64,000 bases of DNA from Cypionkella sp. (GCF_028290025.1 NZ_JAQGKQ010000083.1:43154-107153); one strand, 5' to 3'. Counted from the first letter of the stretch, positions 8,366 through 17,468 are shown. Program-made: numbers and translations. Notes: generated by a model not told the origin, from the letters alone.

Positions 8366-9916
8366 CTAAGCCTCCTGCGCCAGCCAAGTCGTGAAGTGGG
8401 CTTGCTGTTCGGCGGTCAGTTGCAGGTTGTGCTTGGTGCGACGGGTTAGGATATCTTCCGCCGTTTGCGCCCATTCGCGGGCGATCAAGTAGCGCGCTTC
8501 GGCCTCATAAAGATCGCCGCCGAAGTGTTGGCCAAGATCGCCAAGGCTTTGCGCCGTACCCACGAGATCACCGGTGCGGGCACCATAATGACGACCATAG
8601 TGCCGGATCAGACTGCGGGGCATCCATGGGTAGGCGACGCGCAAGTCATTGGCAAAGCTTTCGTAATCGGCATTTGGCATCTCACCGCCCGGCAGTTTGG
8701 CGGTTGCGGTCCAATCGGGCCCCATCTGCGGGAACACGGCTTTCAGGCGATGCAGCCCACGCTCGGCGAGTTCGCGAAAGGTGGTGATCTTGCCACCGAA
8801 TACGTTGAGCAAAGGCACCCCACCGGTTTCATCCAGATCGAACACATAGTCGCGGGTGACGGCAGAGGGGTTGCCCTTGCCATCGTCAAACAGCGGTCGC
8901 ACGCCGGAGAAATGATGCAGCACATCGGCGCGGCGCAGCTTTTCCTTAAAATAACGGTTAACGGCAGCGATCAGATATTCGATCTCGGCTTCGCTGGCCT
9001 GCACCTTTTCCGGGCGGCCCTCGTAAGGCACATCGGTGGTACCGATCAGCGCCTTGTCGCCCTCATATGGGTTGATGAATATCACCCGTTTGTCGTGATT
9101 TTGCACCAGATAGGCATGATCGCCGGCCCAAAACTTCGGCACGATGATGTGGCTGCCCTTCACCAATCGCACGTTGCGCGAGGAGTTCGACCCCGCCACC
9201 CGCGTAACGATATCGGTCACCCATGGGCCAGCCGCGTTGACAATACAGCGCGCCCGGAACGCCCTCGTTTCGCCGTTCTGGTCAGTGGTCTCTACAGTCC
9301 AAGCATCATTTTCACGCCGCGCGCCCGTGCAAGTTGTCCGCGTCAGCACCAGCGCGCCTTTTTCGGCGGCGTCCAAAGCGTTCAGCACCACCAACCGGGC
9401 GTCATCTACCCAGCAATCGGAGTATTCAAAGCCGCGCTTGTACTGATCCATGATCGGCGCGCCCTGCGGATCGCGTCGAAGATCAAGCGTCCGCGTGCCG
9501 GGAAGTTTTTTCCGACCGCCCAGATGATCATACAGAAACAGCCCGAGCCGCACCAACCATGCCGGACGATCGGTGGGAGAGTGCGGCAGCACGAAACGCA
9601 TCGGCCAGATGATATGGGGTGCGGCATTCAGCAACACCTCGCGCTCTATAAGTGCCTCACGCACCAGCCTAAATTCGTAATACTCCAGATAGCGCAAGCC
9701 GCCATGCACCAGTTTTCCCGAGCGTGACGAGGTGCCTTGTGCCAGATCATCTTTTTCGCACAACACCACCGATAGCCCACGCCCGGCAGCATCGCGCGCG
9801 ATACCCGCACCGTTGATGCCGCCGCCAATCACGAACAGATCAACCAGAGCGGGATCAGAGATACGGTCATTGTTAGACAAACTGTCGGTAGAAAGGTGAG
9901 ATTCACTCAGGCTCAT
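8366..9916 (-). CDS. eryB: FAD-dependent erythritol-4-phosphate dehydrogenase (GlpD family)
   Basis: This 516-residue GlpD homologue has the N-terminal FAD-binding DLFVIGGGINGAGIARDAAGRG, the substrate-side SSRSGKLVHGGLRYLEYYEFRLV, IVNAAGPWV and VFGGKITTFRELAE. It should oxidise L-erythritol-4-phosphate to L-3-tetrulose-4-phosphate at the inner membrane, passing electrons to quinone. The start at 9916 overlaps the eryA stop (ATGA); longer frames upstream are less likely. An ordinary GlpD role is the alternative, but its place between eryA and eryC argues for EryB. Confidence 0.9.
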   Translation of the reverse strand: MSLSESHLSTDSLSNNDRISDPALVDLFVIGGGINGAGIARDAAGRGLSVVLCEKDDLAQGTSSRSGKLVHGGLRYLEYYEFRLVREALIEREVLLNAAPHIIWPMRFVLPHSPTDRPAWLVRLGLFLYDHLGGRKKLPGTRTLDLRRDPQGAPIMDQYKRGFEYSDCWVDDARLVVLNALDAAEKGALVLTRTTCTGARRENDAWTVETTDQNGETRAFRARCIVNAAGPWVTDIVTRVAGSNSSRNVRLVKGSHIIVPKFWAGDHAYLVQNHDKRVIFINPYEGDKALIGTTDVPYEGRPEKVQASEAEIEYLIAAVNRYFKEKLRRADVLHHFSGVRPLFDDGKGNPSAVTRDYVFDLDETGGVPLLNVFGGKITTFRELAERGLHRLKAVFPQMGPDWTATAKLPGGEMPNADYESFANDLRVAYPWMPRSLIRHYGRHYGARTGDLVGTAQSLGDLGQHFGGDLYEAEARYLIAREWAQTAEDILTRRTKHNLQLTAEQQAHFTTWLAQEA

Positions 9917-11493
9917 GGTGTTATCCTGTCTGTGGCGTGGCGGGCTGTCGCGCGCAGGTCGGCAAGGCCGGACCATGCGGCAGTTAGCCCTTCGCGGGCG
10001 GATTTATAGGCGGTGTAGGTTTGGGCGTAGGTGGCGGTCAGCGCCGGATCGGGCGCTTCGGGCGTACCCAGCAGGGGCGTCACCCATTCTGCGATGCAGT
10101 CATCCATCGAAGGATATGCGCCGATCGCGACGGCCGCCATCATCGCGGCGGCGGCGGCACCAGCCTCCTCGCGCGTGGATACCCGCACTGGCGCGCCGGT
10201 TGCAGCCGACAGCACGCCACGCAGCCCTTTGGAGCGCGCAGCCCCGCCTGTAAGCCGCAGCTCCAATGGCATAGCGCCCATTGCCGCATAGCAATCGCGC
10301 GTTGCCATGCCCAGACCTTCGACCACGGCGCGCAACAAGTCAGCGAAACGATGGTTGAAATTCAGGCCAACAAAGCCTGCGCGGGCGTCAGCATTAACGA
10401 ACGGTCCACGCTCACCCGCCTCCGAAATATAAGGATGATAGAGCAGCGCGCCGGGCTTGCTGGCCGCCAGCCAGCTTTCGATCAGCGGTACCAAATCCGC
10501 GTGTTTGGTGGGTTTGCCGAAGTCCGACATCAGGTCAGCGGCCATCCGCAGCGCCCAATCAATGTTCAGCGTCGCCGCCATATTGGTCTGCACCTGCGTC
10601 ACCATCCCCGGCACTGGCAGGCAAATCACGTAGCCAGTGCCCTCGGCATTCAGATGTACGCCGTCCACCGGAGTTGCCCGCATATGCACACCCGTCGAGC
10701 CAACAGTGGAACACGCAGCCCCCGCGGCACCGGTATGCACGCCCGCGCCAAGCGCCGTCATCACCATATCAACAAAGCCGAGACTGACCGGGGTGCCCGC
10801 CAGCAAGCCGGTTTGCGCGGCGGCTTCGGGCGTCAAAGGATGCGTGATTTGGCTGCCGTCGATGATCTGCGGCAGCAGGTTTCGCCGGTGCGAAAGCCCC
10901 AAAGCATCAATCACCGCATCTTCATAAAGGCGGGTGCGGAAGTTGCCGAAAGTGAAGCTGGCCTCGGAGGGATCGGTGGCGCGCACTCCGGTCAGGTTCA
11001 GATAAAGCCAATCCTTACAATGCAGTACCACTTCGGCGGCGTTCAGAAGCTCGGGGTGAAAGCTGTCGATATGCGCCATCTGTGTGCCCTGCTGGCAGGT
11101 GTTCAGCCCGGTGCCTGTAGCCTCAAACCGGGCGCGATTGGCGGGATTTGCGGCCAAGCGTGCGACGGTCGGCGCGGCGCGGGCGTCAAGCCAAAGCCAA
11201 GCGTCACAGATTGGCTTGTTGCCCGCCCCCACCAGCCAAGTGCCATCGCCTTGCGCGGTGACCGAGATCGCCGTCGTGCGCGCAGCCAAGTTCGGCACCT
11301 TTTCCGCCAACCCGCGCAAGGCTGCCGCACAATCAGCCCAAGTCTGCACCAGCGATTGCGTGGCCGCACCATCGGCACCGCTGATGTAGACATTCGGTAC
11401 GGCGTGCGACGCCAGTTGGACGCCGTGCAAATCAAACGCAACCGCCTTGACCACCGAAGTGCCTGAGTCGATGCCGATCAAAAGCTCTTTCAT
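9913..11493 (-). CDS. eryA: Erythritol kinase (FGGY family)
   Basis: This 526-residue FGGY kinase opens with the phosphate-binding loop LLIGIDSGTSVVKAVAFD. It has the substrate loop TAQGDGTWLVG...AWLWLDARAAP, the catalytic-Asp region GFVDMVMTALGAG and the C-terminal LTGGAARSKGLRGVLSAATGAPV. It would phosphorylate erythritol to L-erythritol-4-phosphate, the first step. The start at 11493 is chosen because AAGGAGGGG lies just upstream; an ATG at 11517 is less likely. It is the first gene of eryABC-adh-eryD and faces a 686-bp control region shared with the transporter operon. Confidence 0.92.
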   Translation of the reverse strand: MKELLIGIDSGTSVVKAVAFDLHGVQLASHAVPNVYISGADGAATQSLVQTWADCAAALRGLAEKVPNLAARTTAISVTAQGDGTWLVGAGNKPICDAWLWLDARAAPTVARLAANPANRARFEATGTGLNTCQQGTQMAHIDSFHPELLNAAEVVLHCKDWLYLNLTGVRATDPSEASFTFGNFRTRLYEDAVIDALGLSHRRNLLPQIIDGSQITHPLTPEAAAQTGLLAGTPVSLGFVDMVMTALGAGVHTGAAGAACSTVGSTGVHMRATPVDGVHLNAEGTGYVICLPVPGMVTQVQTNMAATLNIDWALRMAADLMSDFGKPTKHADLVPLIESWLAASKPGALLYHPYISEAGERGPFVNADARAGFVGLNFNHRFADLLRAVVEGLGMATRDCYAAMGAMPLELRLTGGAARSKGLRGVLSAATGAPVRVSTREEAGAAAAAMMAAVAIGAYPSMDDCIAEWVTPLLGTPEAPDPALTATYAQTYTAYKSAREGLTAAWSGLADLRATARHATDRITP

Positions 11494-11554
11494 CACCCCT
11501 CCTTGCGTAGCTTTCATGTCACCACAAAAGCCATAGGCCCTCCGCTGGCTTCAC

Positions 11555-11577
11555 ATGTTATCGCATAGAGATAACAT
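11555..11577. promoter_or_regulatory. Perfect 8-bp inverted repeat upstream of eryA
   Basis: ATGTTATC (11555-11562) and GATAACAT (11570-11577) are separated by seven bases, about 62 bp upstream of the eryA start. Its place in the eryA leader fits an operator for EryD. The dyad is seen; the binding protein is inferred. Confidence 0.6.
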
Positions 11578-11729
11578 CCAAACTGAATTATTTTACGGAC
11601 ATCGCAATTTCTTTCAGATAAACTGAAGGCTGTCAATTGGCGTAAGCGGAGTTGAGCTGCAGCAAGTTGGGATTCGTGGCGAGGTTGGTGTTCCGATGAT
11701 TTCACGTCGGAGTGAGGCTCGGTCAAAAG

Positions 11730-11752
11730 CTTGATAACCTATGTATATCAAG
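11730..11752. promoter_or_regulatory. TTGATA-N9-TATCAA operator-like dyad, copy 1
   Basis: CTTGATA (11730-11736) and TATCAAG (11746-11752) are perfect 7-bp arms with a nine-base spacer. The same layout recurs at 11943-11963, about 212 bp away, so one regulator may bind both and loop the DNA between eryA and the transporter operon. Confidence 0.55.
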
Positions 11753-11942
11753 TGATTGCTTCACATTTGGCTCGGTTTTGTTTCGAAAGCCTCGCCGCAT
11801 CGCAGCGGTTTTCGCGGCTGCAGAAAATCGGATATGCAAAGATAGCGGCTCACATTTCGCGACTTTCGGACACGGAGCATGGTGAGAGGCTTACGAAAGA
11901 CTCGATTGACAGGCTTGGAAAGTTATAACAATATCCGCCGAG

Positions 11943-11963
11943 TTGATACCATAACTCTATCAT
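11943..11963. promoter_or_regulatory. TTGATA-N9-TATCAT operator-like dyad, copy 2
   Basis: TTGATA (11943-11948) and TATCAT (11958-11963) have the same nine-base spacing as the 11730 site. It lies on the transporter side of the control region. Confidence 0.5.
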
Positions 11964-12179
11964 GGTTAGACACGAGCGAACCAGCTGGGCGGGAGGAAAT
12001 CGCCTAAGCTTGAGTTTCGGCAGAAGTGGGGGGAAGTCATGCTGAGTTGGCCGCCGCATTCCGGCTTCGTGCGCGTGAACGGCAGACAAGCCGCGCTGGT
12101 TGCGCGGTATTGTGGACCTGCGCTGTACAGCCCATCGTCGTCGAACCCCAAATTTCTCTCTCTCTGAGGTCACTTCACA

Positions 12180-12821
12180 ATGAGCCAACACTCCGATCTC
12201 GCTCCATTGCCCAACCGCCCCAGCCGCACAACTTTGATCACTGCGGCGATCGTCGTCGCCGTGTTGGCCGCGATTGCGCTGGATACCACGGTGGTCCGCA
12301 TCGGCTCGGATCAGGACGTGCGTGCGGCGGTGTTTTCGCCTGAGGCGTTTGGTGCGGAAACCTTTCCAAAAGTGCAGGCCAATGTGACCAGCCGCGCGGT
12401 GGATGCGGTCGAATTGGCAACGGCGATTGCGGCTGATCCTAAGGCTGCGGAGGCGAAATATTCCGTTGGGGGCGTCTATCCGGTGAAGCTTGAAGGCGTG
12501 GTGGGCGAAGGCAAATCCGGGCTTTACTTCGTTGATATTGCAGGGATTCCTGCGCCTTTGCGGTTGCGTGTGCAGACCGGCCCCGCGATCAATGGCACCG
12601 AGTTGCGCGACGCTACAGGCGAGATCAGTTTCAGCCAATTCACCAACCAGATCGAGTATCAGGATGCCGGATCGGCGTTGAATAAAGAGATGAAAAAGCT
12701 GGTACTGGACGGCATTGATAATGCGGCTTTGACCGGCAAAACCATCGCTGTGGTTGGTGCGTTCAAACTGGTTAATCCGAAAAGCTGGATGATCACCCCG
12801 GTGTCGTTGGAGGTGAAATGA
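12180..12821 (+). CDS. DUF2291 transporter-associated membrane-anchored protein
   Basis: This 213-residue protein has one N-terminal membrane segment (about residues 18-35: LITAAIVVAVLAAIALDTTVV). A periplasmic domain follows (VYPVKLEGVVGEGKSGLYFVDIAGIP, LRLRVQTGPAINGTELRDATG) that matches DUF2291. Members of this family are habitually encoded with RbsA/RbsC-type sugar ABC transporters in proteobacteria, but their role is undefined. There is no lipobox. It overlaps the downstream ATPase gene by ATGA, so it is the first gene of the transporter operon. An accessory role in substrate capture is only a guess. Confidence 0.82.
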   Translation: MSQHSDLAPLPNRPSRTTLITAAIVVAVLAAIALDTTVVRIGSDQDVRAAVFSPEAFGAETFPKVQANVTSRAVDAVELATAIAADPKAAEAKYSVGGVYPVKLEGVVGEGKSGLYFVDIAGIPAPLRLRVQTGPAINGTELRDATGEISFSQFTNQIEYQDAGSALNKEMKKLVLDGIDNAALTGKTIAVVGAFKLVNPKSWMITPVSLEVK

Positions 12822-14350
12822 GCCTTGATGCCCCCCACGGCGAGGCGGTGCTGTCAGCGCGCAATATCGCCAAGGCTTACGGCAATATCAACGCGCTGAA
12901 AGGCGTGAATTTCGACATCCATCGCGGTCAGGTGACGACGCTTTTCGGCGAAAACGGCGCGGGTAAATCGACGCTGATGAAGATCTTGTCGGGCGTGGTG
13001 AAGCCGACTTCCGGGCAGATCGTGCTGGACGGCTCGCCTGTGACATTCGCCAATTCCACCGATGCGCGCAATCGGGGGATTTCCATTATCCACCAAGAGC
13101 TTAGCCTTGCAACCAATATGAACGTCCGCGACAATATCTTCATGGGCCGTGAGATTATGGGCCGCTCTGGCGTCGATTATGCCGAGGAAGAACGCCAAAC
13201 CCGGGCTTTGATGGCCGAGCTTGAGGAAGATATTGACCCGCTGACGCCGGTTGAAGAACTCCGCCTTGGCCAGCAGCAAATCGTTGAAATCGCTCGGGCT
13301 TTGTCGGTTAACTCCCGCATTTTGATCATGGATGAGCCGACCTCCGCGCTGTCAGCCACCGAGGTTGAGGTTTTGTTCAAGGTTATCCGCGATTTGACGG
13401 CGCGGGGGGTGTCGATTGTCTATATCTCGCACCATCTTGAGGAAGCTTTGCAGATCACCCATCACGCGGTGGTTTTGCGCGATGGCGCGATGACGGCCTC
13501 GGCTGAACGCGCGCAGATTGATCTCGAATGGATCGTGCGCAACATGGTGGGTGAGAACTTTGACCTCGGCTCGCCGCCGAACGGTTATGCGATGGGCGAC
13601 ACAGCTTTGAGCATTGAAAACCTGTCGGTGCCGGATGCGGCGGGTGTGGGTTTCTCGGTGGTTGATCGGCTTTCCCTATCAGTGAAGGCTGGGGAAATTG
13701 TTTGTATATATGGGCTTATGGGCGCGGGTCGCACCGAGTTGCTAGAATGTGTCGCGGGCCGGCTGACGCCTTCGGGTGGCCGGGTGATGTTGCAGGGGCG
13801 CGATATATCGGGCCTGACCATCGCGCAACGCATCGCTAAGGGATTGGTTTTGGTGCCGGAAGATCGTCAACGCGACGGTCTTGTGCAGACCATGTCGGTC
13901 GGCCAAAACCTGTCGCTGGCGAGCATTGGCGCGTTTACCAAGGGGCTGTTTACCTCGCGCCGCGCCGAGCAAGCCGTGATCAGCGATGCCATTCGCAAGG
14001 TGACGGTGAAGACGGATGCCAGCGGCGCAGCGCCGATTGGGTCGCTGTCGGGCGGCAATCAGCAAAAAGTGGTTATCGGCAAGATGCTCGCGACAAATCC
14101 GAAGGTTATCGTGCTCGATGAACCCTCGCGCGGTATCGACATTGGCGCCAAAGCGGAGGTGTTTCGGCTGCTGGCTGAGGGTGCGAAACAGGGCCTTGCG
14201 GTGATCTATTCGACCTCTGAAGTCGGCGAATGTCTGTCGATTGCGCACCGCATTATCGTCATGCACCGGGGCCGGATTTCGGCCGAGTTTGACCATACAG
14301 TTAGTAAAGAAAAGATCATGGCCGCCTCTGGCGAAGCCGTGGTTCACTAG
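12818..14350 (+). CDS. eryE: Erythritol-type sugar ABC transporter ATPase (two nucleotide-binding domains)
   Basis: This 510-residue RbsA/MglA-type protein has two ABC domains. Domain 1 has GENGAGKSTLMKILSG, an RLGQQQIVEIARAL signature and LIMDEPTSAL. Domain 2 has the degenerate Walker A GLMGAGRTELLECVAG, as usual for the family, with LSGGNQQKVVIGKML and IVLDEPSRGIDIGAKAEV. It energises uptake through the permease encoded next. Divergence from eryA, and the eryEFG precedent in Brucella and Rhizobium, suggest erythritol, but the operon also holds a second kinase/dehydrogenase pair, so another polyol is possible. Confidence 0.88.
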   Translation: MSLDAPHGEAVLSARNIAKAYGNINALKGVNFDIHRGQVTTLFGENGAGKSTLMKILSGVVKPTSGQIVLDGSPVTFANSTDARNRGISIIHQELSLATNMNVRDNIFMGREIMGRSGVDYAEEERQTRALMAELEEDIDPLTPVEELRLGQQQIVEIARALSVNSRILIMDEPTSALSATEVEVLFKVIRDLTARGVSIVYISHHLEEALQITHHAVVLRDGAMTASAERAQIDLEWIVRNMVGENFDLGSPPNGYAMGDTALSIENLSVPDAAGVGFSVVDRLSLSVKAGEIVCIYGLMGAGRTELLECVAGRLTPSGGRVMLQGRDISGLTIAQRIAKGLVLVPEDRQRDGLVQTMSVGQNLSLASIGAFTKGLFTSRRAEQAVISDAIRKVTVKTDASGAAPIGSLSGGNQQKVVIGKMLATNPKVIVLDEPSRGIDIGAKAEVFRLLAEGAKQGLAVIYSTSEVGECLSIAHRIIVMHRGRISAEFDHTVSKEKIMAASGEAVVH

Positions 14351-14359
14351 GAGCATCCG

Positions 14360-15409
14360 ATGTCGTCTACCCCAAAACCTCTGGCGAAACAAGGGTTTGA
14401 CCCGATTGCTCTGCTGCTTGAAGGCCGCGCCTTCTTTGCGCTGATCGCGATTATCGTGGTATTCTCGCTGCTGTCTCCACACTACTTTTCGCTGGCGAAT
14501 TTCCTGATTATGGCGAGCCATGTGGCGATTTATGGCATCCTTGCCATCGGTATGCTGCTGGTGATCCTGAACGGTGGTATTGATCTTTCGGTGGGTTCTA
14601 CGCTTGGGCTTGCGGGCTGCGTCGCGGGATTTTTAATGCAAGGCGTGCAGGTCGATAGCTTTGGCGTTATCCTGTATCCGCCGGTTTGGGCGGTCGCTGT
14701 GCTGACTTGCGTTTTGGGGGCGTTTGTCGGTTTGGTTAACGGCGTGCTGGTGGCGTGGTTCAAGGTGCCCGCCTTTGTGGCCTCGCTCGGCGTGCTATAC
14801 GTGGCGCGCGGCGTGGCGCTTTTGATGACCAACGGGCTGACTTTCAACAATCTTGGCGGCAAACCCGAGCTTGGCAATCAGGGTTTCAACTGGCTGGGCT
14901 TCAACCGCCTCGGCTTTACCCGCGAATGGAGCGTTCCCATCGGTGTCGTCGTGTTGGCGACGCTGGCGATCCTCGCCGGGTTAATGCTGTCGCGCACGGC
15001 TTTTGGCCGTTGGCTTTATGCCTCAGGCGGCAACGAGCGCGCGGCAGAGCTCTCCGGCGTTCCGGTCAAGCGGGTGCAGATCACGGTTTATGTGCTGTCC
15101 GGCATCTGCGCGGCGATCGCGGGCCTCGTGCTGTCATCGCAGTTAACCAGTGCTGGCCCGACCGCGGGCACCACTTACGAATTAACCGCGATTGCCGCCG
15201 TGGTGATCGGCGGTGCGGCACTTACCGGCGGGCGCGGCACCATTCGCGGCACCATGCTCGGCGCATTCGTGATCGGTTTTCTGTCGGACGGCCTCGTCAT
15301 TATCGGCGTGTCGTCTTACTGGCAAACCGTGTTTACGGGTGCGGTGATCGTGCTCGCCGTGCTGTTGAACTCCATCCAATATAAACCGAAGGCCAAGGCA
15401 AAGGTCTGA
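14360..15409 (+). CDS. eryF: Sugar ABC transporter permease
   Basis: This 349-residue RbsC-family permease has about ten hydrophobic segments. It contains the conserved GIDLSVGSTLGLAG and RGTIRGTMLGAFVIGFLSDGLVIIGVSSYWQ regions, the latter contacting the ATPase. It starts 9 bp after the ATPase stop with GGAGC upstream. It is a membrane component of the tetritol/polyol importer. Confidence 0.88.
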   Translation: MSSTPKPLAKQGFDPIALLLEGRAFFALIAIIVVFSLLSPHYFSLANFLIMASHVAIYGILAIGMLLVILNGGIDLSVGSTLGLAGCVAGFLMQGVQVDSFGVILYPPVWAVAVLTCVLGAFVGLVNGVLVAWFKVPAFVASLGVLYVARGVALLMTNGLTFNNLGGKPELGNQGFNWLGFNRLGFTREWSVPIGVVVLATLAILAGLMLSRTAFGRWLYASGGNERAAELSGVPVKRVQITVYVLSGICAAIAGLVLSSQLTSAGPTAGTTYELTAIAAVVIGGAALTGGRGTIRGTMLGAFVIGFLSDGLVIIGVSSYWQTVFTGAVIVLAVLLNSIQYKPKAKAKV

Positions 15410-15501
15410 GATTTAAAGAGCTTCGCCGAGGCGGTGCGCCGCTTCGGAAAGACCGCCACCACAATGGCAAGACTGCTTTTTACAACCAAGGGAGAGAGAC
15501 T

Positions 15502-16449
15502 ATGTTCACAATGACCAAGCGCGCGCTGCTCGCTGCAGTGGCGATTAACGCCCTGCTCGCAGGCGCTTCTTTCGCAGATGGCCTTATCACCATTATCGTT
15601 AACGACCCGGCGAACCCTTACTGGAAAACCGAGGGTGACGTGGCGGCTGCTACCGCTGAAAGCCTCGGCTACACCGCCGCCGTGTCGGCGCATAAGGGCG
15701 ACACCAATGCGGAATCGACGATGATCGACACCGCGATCACCAACAAATCCGTCGCGATTATCCTTGATCCGGCGAATGCTGACGGCTCGGTTGGCGCTGT
15801 GCAAAAGGCTGTTGACGCTGGTATTCCGGTGTTTTTGGTTAACGCTGAGATCAACAAAGAAGGTCTGGCTAAAGCGCAGCTCGTGTCCAACAACGCGCAA
15901 GGTGCGGCTATGGGCGCGCAACAATGGGTGGCCTCTGTGGGCGAGACCGGCAAATACGCCGAACTCTTCGGCAACCCGGCTGATAACAATGCGGCAACGC
16001 GCTCGAACGGCTATGAGACCGTGCTGACCCAATATCCTGATCTGGTGAAAGCCGCCCAAGAAGTTGCCGATTGGGATCGCACCAAGGGCCACGACAAAAT
16101 GCAGTCGATCCTGCAAGCCAACCCCGACATTATCGGCGTGATCGCTGGCAATGACGAGATGGCTTTGGGCGCGATTGCGGCTTTGAAAGAAGCGGGCAAG
16201 CTCGAGGGCGTGAAAGTCGGCGGTTTTGACGGCTCGCCAGACGCTGTAGCCGCGATTACTGCCGGCGAAATGCAATACACCGTGTTGCAGCCAGTTGCTG
16301 TGTTCTCGGCCGAGGCTGTGAAGCAAGCCGACAGCTTTATCAAGACCGGCGCTACTGGTGCCGCGACTGAAAAGCAGCTGTTCGATTGCCTGCTGATCAC
16401 CAAAGACAACGTCGCCAACTACACCGGCCCGTTCACTCTGTCGCAATAA
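15502..16449 (+). CDS. eryG: Periplasmic sugar-binding protein of the importer
   Basis: This 315-residue type-I (RbsB-like) substrate-binding protein has a signal peptide (Lys-Arg, then LLAAVAINALLAGASFADG) cleaved near residue 26. The mature part begins LITIIVNDPANPYWKTEGDVA. Later segments include IILDPANADGSVGAV, VIAGNDEMALGAIAAL and VGGFDGSPDAVAAI, standard for pentose/polyol binders. GGGAGAGA precedes the ATG. A terminator follows. Confidence 0.88.
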   Translation: MFTMTKRALLAAVAINALLAGASFADGLITIIVNDPANPYWKTEGDVAAATAESLGYTAAVSAHKGDTNAESTMIDTAITNKSVAIILDPANADGSVGAVQKAVDAGIPVFLVNAEINKEGLAKAQLVSNNAQGAAMGAQQWVASVGETGKYAELFGNPADNNAATRSNGYETVLTQYPDLVKAAQEVADWDRTKGHDKMQSILQANPDIIGVIAGNDEMALGAIAALKEAGKLEGVKVGGFDGSPDAVAAITAGEMQYTVLQPVAVFSAEAVKQADSFIKTGATGAATEKQLFDCLLITKDNVANYTGPFTLSQ

Positions 16450-16459
16450 TCTGAACTTG

Positions 16460-16492
16460 GGGGGGCGCTGGCAACGGCGCTCCCCAGCTTTT
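16460..16492 (+). terminator. Stem-loop after the transporter genes
   Basis: GGGGGGCGC (16460-16468) pairs with GCGCTCCCC (16477-16485) through nine pairs, including one G-T, followed by AGCTTTT. It probably partly separates eryEFG from the deoR-kinase-dehydrogenase genes. Confidence 0.65.
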
Positions 16493-16517
16493 CGGCGCAT
16501 GATAAAGGGGGGCGAGA

Positions 16518-17381
16518 ATGACCGATATGCGACCGCCCACTGGCCCTACGCCTGCGCAGCTGCCGTCTGATAGTCGCCACGCCCGCCAAATCGCCCGCCG
16601 CCAGTTGATTACCGAGGCCGTGATGGCCGAAGGTTCGATGCGGATTGAAGATCTGACCGACCGCTTCGGCATCTCACTGATGACCGCCCACCGCGACCTT
16701 GATGAACTGGTCGCGCGTGGATTATTGCGTAAAGCCCGCGGAATTGTGTCAGCCGCGCCCACCAGCCTGATTGAAGCCTCTGACCTCTATCGTTTCTCGC
16801 GCCAATCTACTGAGAAGAAAGCCATCGCCGCCGCTGCAATGCAGTTTGTCGAACCCGGTCAGGCGATATTCTTCGACGATTCCACCACCGTCTTGCAGAT
16901 GGCACCGCACCTACCCGCCAAGGTGCCGCTGACCGCGATCACCAATTCGCTGATCCTGATGAATGAGCTGAACGGCATCCGCGACCTTACCCTGCTGGGT
17001 CTGGGCGGGCAGTTTCACAACTGGTGCAACGCCTTCATGGGGAGGATGACCACAAGCGAAATCAAACGCTTGCGGGCAGACACGCTGTTTTTGTCGATGT
17101 CGGCAATCACCGATGATATCGTGTTCCACCAATCGCCCGACATGGTGGAAACCAAACGCGCGATGTTTGATAGCGCCTCAAAACGCATCCTGCTGGCCGA
17201 TCACACCAAGTTTGAGCGTCGTGCTTTGCACGCCTTTGCCGACCTGACCGAATTTGACGTGGTGATCGTTGACCAAGCCACCAACCCGGCCCATATCACT
17301 CGGATGCGCGCCAAAGGTATCAACGTGATTATCGCGACTGAGGCCGTTTCGCGTGTCGCGGACGTCGCCGAAGAGGAATAA
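16518..17381 (+). CDS. DeoR-family regulator of the second kinase/dehydrogenase module
   Basis: This 287-residue protein has a DeoR helix-turn-helix (MRIEDLTDRFGISLMTAHRDLDELVARGLLRKARG) after a 35-residue charged N-terminal tail. The sugar-phosphate effector domain (FFDDSTTVLQMAPHLP, AITNS, GGQFHNWCNAFMG, ETKRAMFDSASKRILLADHTKF) follows. It is a paralogue of eryR but not close. It lies between eryG and the second FGGY kinase and probably controls both. Effector unknown. GGGGGGCGAGA precedes the ATG. Confidence 0.87.
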   Translation: MTDMRPPTGPTPAQLPSDSRHARQIARRQLITEAVMAEGSMRIEDLTDRFGISLMTAHRDLDELVARGLLRKARGIVSAAPTSLIEASDLYRFSRQSTEKKAIAAAAMQFVEPGQAIFFDDSTTVLQMAPHLPAKVPLTAITNSLILMNELNGIRDLTLLGLGGQFHNWCNAFMGRMTTSEIKRLRADTLFLSMSAITDDIVFHQSPDMVETKRAMFDSASKRILLADHTKFERRALHAFADLTEFDVVIVDQATNPAHITRMRAKGINVIIATEAVSRVADVAEEE

Positions 17382-17468
17382 TCGCAACGCCCGTTGTTGT
17401 TGCAACCCCATCATGCCATGTCGAGTTATAGACTCGCGAAAGCCCGCCCAGACGCGTTAGGAAAGCAA

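Larger units (their letters stand above)
11494..12179. promoter_or_regulatory. Long AT-rich divergent control region between eryA and the transporter operon
   Basis: No convincing gene was found in these 686 bases. The region is AT-richer than its surroundings and holds at least three dyads, given as separate entries at 11555, 11730 and 11943. The final 180 bases before 12180 are GC-rich and look like transcribed leader, ending in a TCTCTCTCTCTGAGGTC stretch before the ATG. Short frames at 11514-11726 (minus) and 11731-11928 (plus) have no ribosome site. Confidence 0.6.

Noticed and set aside
10021..11466. 481-codon plus-strand frame opposite eryA
   Set aside because: Antisense shadow of a clear FGGY kinase; low-complexity, His/Arg-rich translation.
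11514..11726. 70-codon minus-strand frame upstream of eryA
   Set aside because: No ribosome site; overlaps the eryA leader and an operator dyad.
11731..11928. 65-codon frame in the ery control region
   Set aside because: TTG start lies inside a dyad, no ribosome site, no recognisable protein pattern.
15316..16500. 394-codon minus-strand frame opposite eryF/eryG
   Set aside because: Antisense to a clear binding protein with signal peptide.
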